From positions 12,240,789-12,304,788 of the forward strand of contig OY987242.1 in the NCBI GenBank assembly GCA_963920765.1: DNA of 64,000 bases, in the 5' to 3' direction. The position numbers and the translations under genes were made by a program. Under the pieces are notes generated by a model that worked only from the letters and a program-made list of their open reading frames with translations, was not told the DNA's origin and made no database searches. Shown piece by piece: positions 60,101 to 64,000 of the stretch. Origin of the DNA: Ulota crispa. Its lineage: Eukaryota > Streptophyta > Bryopsida > Orthotrichales > Orthotrichaceae. Each line of letters opens with the position of its first letter. Position 1 is the first letter of the stretch.

Positions 60101-62968
60101 ACATTTAGAGTTGTTCGTCCATATTCTTGGCACTCTTGGAGAAATTATGGAGCTCAAAGGTTGGCTTATTTAATTTGGAGGAGAAGATCATGACTTGGAC
60201 CTCCGAACCCTTGTATTGGTATCACATACAGCTGGCAAACAACAAGTTTGTTAAAGATTAGCAAGTTTGTTAAAGATTTTTTCAAAGATTAGGTAACAAA
60301 ATTGCTAGATTTTGTTGGTTTCATTAATTTTCTTACTATTTCATTCTCTTTCAAATTGCTGAATAGGAAATATTAAATGCTGTTGATTATTTGTTGTAGA
60401 TAAGGTGGAGTTGATGTTCTTCTATAGTACATGTTCGATTGTTGATTTGTGTACAGACTTTTAATAACTTGAAGCTGTTGATTATGGACAGTTGTTTAAT
60501 GATACGCCCAATAGCAAAGCGCTGGAGTACAACTTTGGTGAAGGCCTTGACAAGCCTCCTACTTCTTTTGGAATCTCCAAACCTCAGTTGAAGGAAATTT
60601 TTTATACGGATTGGAATTCTGAGGTATTGGAGAGGCTCAATCACGGAATGACTTGGTATTTTACTTTGGAATTCTATAATTTTTAATGCACATTAAATCA
60701 TATATTTGACATGATTTTGTGCTTTAATTATGAGGAGGTATACTTAAAATTCCATCATGTACCCGGAGTAGTTTATAATTTAACATTATAAAAATTCTAA
60801 TTCAATAGAGTGAGACAATACGGGATTTTGAGTTTGACCTTTATGGTTTTTTGAATTTGAGTTTACATGTTCTAAGTTACTTCCAAAAATGTAATTCAAT
60901 ATGATTAAACAATGATATGGACCTCAACAATAATTACAGATTGTGGTTTTCAAATCATCAATCTTATAGTACTATCTAAGTATCTATAATGTAGGTGTTT
61001 TCAAAAATTGATATTTATTTTCAAACTAACGTCATGTACAAGAGTTGAACACCTAAAATTCAAGAATCATAGTAGTTATAGATGGTAATGGTTGTAGATC
61101 ATGTGCTTGTTTTGAATCAACTTTGTTATTCTCAACTCAATACTTGGTAGAATTCATTCACAAATGTTTAAAACCTCTACTTATAATTTAATCACCACAC
61201 CTAATATAAACATATGTTTATATTTATATGCACGCAAGTACAATAAGTACAATATTATAAGCTGAAAATGTCACACCAAACTACATTCTTTTATTCTTTT
61301 TCATTTTAAAAGAAATCAAGCATCCCAATTGTCATTTGCACAATAGGAGTATGAAATGTCATATTCGTTAATTTGGGAAAAATGGTACATTTTGGGACTT
61401 TTAAATTTTAATCTGAAAGTTTTAGGAGGCCTCCTAAAGGCGAGCTCAGTGTTTTATTTTGTACACGTGTCCTCACTTGAGAGGAGAAATTTGCAAGGGA
61501 AAAAATCTTAGTGGCTCAAACTGAATTTGATACTTTTGAATCTAGTTTAAGGTAACTTTTTGGGTTTAAGGTGGAGTACAAAGTGGGACACTTGTTTTTC
61601 CCAAATTAACAAATATGGTGTTATGAGTATTATTGTCATAAAATAATTAGAATTTTACAAGCAGGTGCAACACAATGAGTACAAATGATAATAGTTTCAA
61701 ATACATAAATTTCTTTAGTGGATATATCAAGGAAACACATGGTCTTGTATATTACAACAAGCTATTAAGTTTGTCAACAAATAATTTTTACTCAATAGTA
61801 CGGCATATGTTGTCCATCAAATTGGCTATGATTTGTAAAGAAACCAACATGACCAAATAGTCAATTCTAGCTCACTATTGTATATGTTTATACCTATAAT
61901 ACCCAATTGTATTTCATACAAAACACAACACAATCTTGATATGTATGCTCAATTCATGTTGTCAAACAACTAAGATTTACATGACTATTTCAAAATTTAA
62001 ACAAAACCAAGTGAAACCCCAATTGATTGCATGTAAAATAGGATAATCCAAAACCAAGCATGCACCCAAAAAGTGTGTCATAGAACATTTGAAGAATGTT
62101 CAATAAGGCATTGAACCTAGGGCTCAAATTAGGCTTTGACCCCTATCAACCTTTTACACAAGATCTTTGAGTATTGTTCTTGGAATCCAACTAATTTAAT
62201 GAGAATTTGCTAATAATTGCAAAAAGAAAATTTTTAGACACACATTTAAGGTTACCATAGAAAAGTAAGGAAAAAATTGATGGATACCTTTAAAATTTGC
62301 AATGTTCGGATAGATGCCTCTAATTTTTCATAAATTGCACAAATATCCTTGACATATTTTCATAAATGCAAAAACACCCTTCTACACAGGTATTGAAGAT
62401 GCATGTCACCTACCTTTAGGCAATATCAACCTTTCTCCTACCCAAAAGTAGGTGACATACACTTTTGTTAACAATGGAGAAGGATAACTTTGCAATTAAG
62501 AAAGTATGTCAAGGGTATTTGTGCAATTTCTGAAAAACCAAAGATATTTACATAAATATTGCAAATTTCAAGGATATCTATCATAATTCCCCTATAAATG
62601 ATTGCTTTTGTCAAAAAGATATTAAAACACAATTTTACTTTGTTTCATGCATGGAGGATGTTATTGAAAGAGGTTTTTAAATGCAGGATGTTGTGCTTGC
62701 ATCAATGTTGGTGAGGCCTTATCCCATTCGGATGTTGGGGTTGCCCATCACATTTTCAAAGGAGAAGTCTGGGCAAGTGCCAATGGTGTATGTGAAATAT
62801 CTCCGCGACAAAACCATGCCCATTCTTGCTCAAGACTGGATTGTTGAAAACCTTGGCCCTTTCAAAGAAGTTGCAAAAGTTGATGGCGGCCACTTTGACT
62901 TTCATCTAAACACTAATGCTTTCACCCAACTTGTGTACAAATTTGTGGAGAGCCACTTTGTAATCTAG
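57115..62968 (+). CDS. Methylesterase (MES) / hydroxynitrile-lyase family alpha/beta hydrolase
   Basis: Small soluble hydrolase; relatives cleave methyl esters of salicylate, jasmonate or auxin, and some are hydroxynitrile lyases. Exons 57115-57354, 59018-59167, 60492-60623 and 62687-62968 (TAG) are all phase 0 with GT/AG ends; 267 residues, normal for the family. Oxyanion-hole region VLVHGGCHGAWCWY at 12-25; nucleophile elbow VVLIGHSLAG with S87; acid likely D215 (KYLRDKTMP); base H243 (VDGGHFDF). The catalytic triad is therefore intact. No signal or transit peptide, so probably cytosolic. The substrate cannot be read from sequence. Introns of 1.3-2.1 kb contain several small inverted-repeat elements (57476, 57791, 59334, 61360, 62270), unlike the compact HisG introns. 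Confidence 0.92.
57476..57727. mobile_element. ATATTYGTTAATTTGGGA family, copy 2 (MES intron 1)
   Basis: Left CAATATTCGTTAGTTTGGGA, right ATTAACAAATGTTG. Interior shared with the copy at 51622 (ATTTGTGA..ATTTTGGTG, AAAATTCACTCTAAATCACC). 252 bp. Confidence 0.55.
57791..58039. mobile_element. ATATTYGTTAATTTGGGA family, copy 3 (MES intron 1)
   Basis: Ends CATATTCGTTAAATTGGGAA and inverted CCGTATTCGTTAAATTGGG. Interior words TGTCCTCACCTTAGAGGAGG and AAAATCTTAGTGGCTTAGAC are shared with the copy at 61360. Confidence 0.7.
59334..59474. repeat. Near-perfect palindrome in MES intron 2
   Basis: Arms 59347-59393 and 59415-59461 are inverted copies with 2 mismatches in 47, around a 21-bp centre; weaker pairing extends to 59334 and 59474. 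The arms are rich in CCGG and CGGTGTTTCCCGG. On RNA this would be a long hairpin within the intron. It could be a fold-back MITE or a small-RNA source. Confidence 0.9.
61360..61619. mobile_element. ATATTYGTTAATTTGGGA family, copy 4 (MES intron 3)
   Basis: Ends CATATTCGTTAATTTGGGAA and inverted CCATATTTGTTAATTTGGGA. Closely related to the copy at 57791 over its full length, same orientation. Confidence 0.75.
62270..62590. mobile_element. Fold-back element, copy 2 (MES intron 3)
   Basis: Left arm TTGATGGATACC..TTTGCAATGTT..CACAAATATCCTTGACAT and an inverted right arm around 62505-62590. Related to the element at 56386-56706. Confidence 0.6.
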
Positions 62969-63350
62969 GAGCATGCTAGTGCCATAGGATTGCATATTTG
63001 AATGGAGGTTTTCAAATTTGTAGTAACTCAATGTATTCCATATTTACCAAAATATGAACTATCAACGTAAGCATGGACTTTTGAGATTTGAATTTATTGA
63101 ACAATCTCTTGGTGTAGTGAAGTTCAAAGAGAGATCAAGGCAGGAGTCTTGTTTGATTGTTTACTTGTTTATTGAGAACTCTCTACATGCAAATTGCTAA
63201 GGACAGTGCATGACCTTAGATTTGTATTTCTTTTAATTTCATGGGAGTGTATCAATTATGAATTTTGCAAAGTCCACATCTAGTTAAATATGGCGTATGA
63301 GATTTTGATGTGATTTGCAAGCATGTTGTAAGCATAAGTTCAATCCTCAA
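62969..63350. other. MES 3' flank
   Basis: Presumed MES 3' UTR followed by AT-rich sequence. No other gene seen. Confidence 0.4.
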
Positions 63351-63700
63351 AGCATCTCCATCTTTACAAGTTAAAAATATAGCACTTCTCCTACTTAAAT
63401 GATAAGTGCACCAAGTTTCTCAAAATGTTCTCATGACATTCAATCCTAACGTACTTGGATGATAAATGCACTAAGCCTCTCAAAATATTCTCATATACTC
63501 AATTCTAACTTGTTGAGCAATGGTTTTTCAAAACACTATTCATCCCAAATTTAATGAATTTTATACTATAATGATCAATTGACCCTTTATGAGACAAATT
63601 TGATGAATAAAGGTGAGGGACAAGAAGTTTGAGGACTCTTCATAAACAGTTCATAAACTTTTAGCGCGTCAAATTTGGCGAGTAACTGTGGAGATGCTCT
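63351..63700. mobile_element. Small element with AGCATCTCCA ends
   Basis: Left AGCATCTCCATC and right, inverted, GAGCATCTCCAC mark an element of about 350 bp. GAGCATCTCCA termini are common among plant hAT/Harbinger-type MITEs. Inside, a unit of about 60 bp (TGATAA.TGCAC.AAG..TCTCAAAAT.TTCTCAT) is duplicated. Target duplication not certain. Confidence 0.45.
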
Positions 63701-64000
63701 TAACCTCGGCACCGACACCACGGTCTTGCCCATGAGAACACACCTGATGGTTTGTGGAAGGGATAGCCCTTGGGCCTTCTCTCCGGCACGCTGCCGTCGT
63801 GACCATTGTCGCGCGTCACTAAGCCTGCCTGCCACACCATGGCGTCTCTCACTGGTATGGATGCCCGTCTCTCTCCCGCTTTTGGCTTCCTCTCCACCAT
63901 CTCCTCTCTCATTCTGCCACGAATTCCTCTGATATTCAATTTCATTGTCAACGTTCGTCAATTCCGTAGAATCCAACTCTTGATACAAATCTTGCAACGG
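63701..64000. other. GC-rich window edge, unassigned
   Basis: GC-rich sequence open on both strands. Frames of about 85-136 codons show no domain I know. It may be the edge of a neighbouring gene on minus, or element sequence. Confidence 0.3.

Noticed and set aside
63587-63997. 136-codon minus frame at the window edge as a gene
   Set aside because: Overlapping long frames on both strands simply reflect high GC; no domain; overlaps a MITE-like end.

Overview
The window is nuclear DNA of a land plant. It has four intron-rich genes separated by long, AT-rich, repeat-filled intergenic DNA. The plant assignment rests on three genes: a plastid-type ATP phosphoribosyltransferase with a probable transit peptide, a NAC transcription factor of the SOG1 subgroup, and a methylesterase (MES) family hydrolase. 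I cannot name the species. Short introns in the undisturbed genes and a Tcn1-like chromodomain fossil fit a non-flowering plant (bryophyte, lycophyte or fern) better than an angiosperm, but that is inference.

Layout. (1) About 158-3257, minus: quiescin sulfhydryl oxidase (QSOX), ten exons visible, 3' end cut off by the window edge. (2) 3.3-30 kb: no intact host gene seen. It holds TTAA-flanked DNA elements, an 11-bp satellite, a small CACTA-like fold-back, a decayed Ty3/gypsy gag fossil, diverged repeats and a long AT-rich desert. (3) 30.9-34 kb, minus: SOG1-like NAC factor, six coding exons firm, 5' exon(s) unresolved. (4) 35-46.6 kb: more TTAA elements, a Stowaway-like element, a 1.2-kb 24-bp satellite, a chromovirus integrase-tail fossil and a long-arm fold-back element. 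(5) 47.06-50.61 kb, plus: complete HisG / ATP phosphoribosyltransferase, 12 exons, 418 aa. (6) 51-57 kb: repeats, including a perfect 62-bp tandem duplication. (7) 57.1-63.0 kb, plus: complete MES-type alpha/beta hydrolase, 4 exons, 267 aa, with introns swollen by small inverted-repeat elements. (8) 63-64 kb: a small terminal-inverted-repeat element and unassigned sequence.

The four genes share no pathway: ER disulfide formation, DNA-damage or cell-wall transcriptional control, plastid histidine synthesis, and ester hydrolysis. What ties the window together is its transposon content. The most unusual signal is a family of at least six 0.8-1.6 kb elements, plus a 60-bp miniature. They start CCC, end GGG and lie between TTAA tetranucleotides, which is the signature of piggyBac, a superfamily not normally listed for land plants. 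A second family forms giant hairpins of about 0.9 kb with arms near 400 bp, present at 25.4 and 45.4 kb. Other points of interest are a 25-bp QSOX microexon that carries the whole CxxC redox site, paired SQ motifs at the NAC C-terminus, and a 47-bp-arm near-perfect palindrome in a MES intron.
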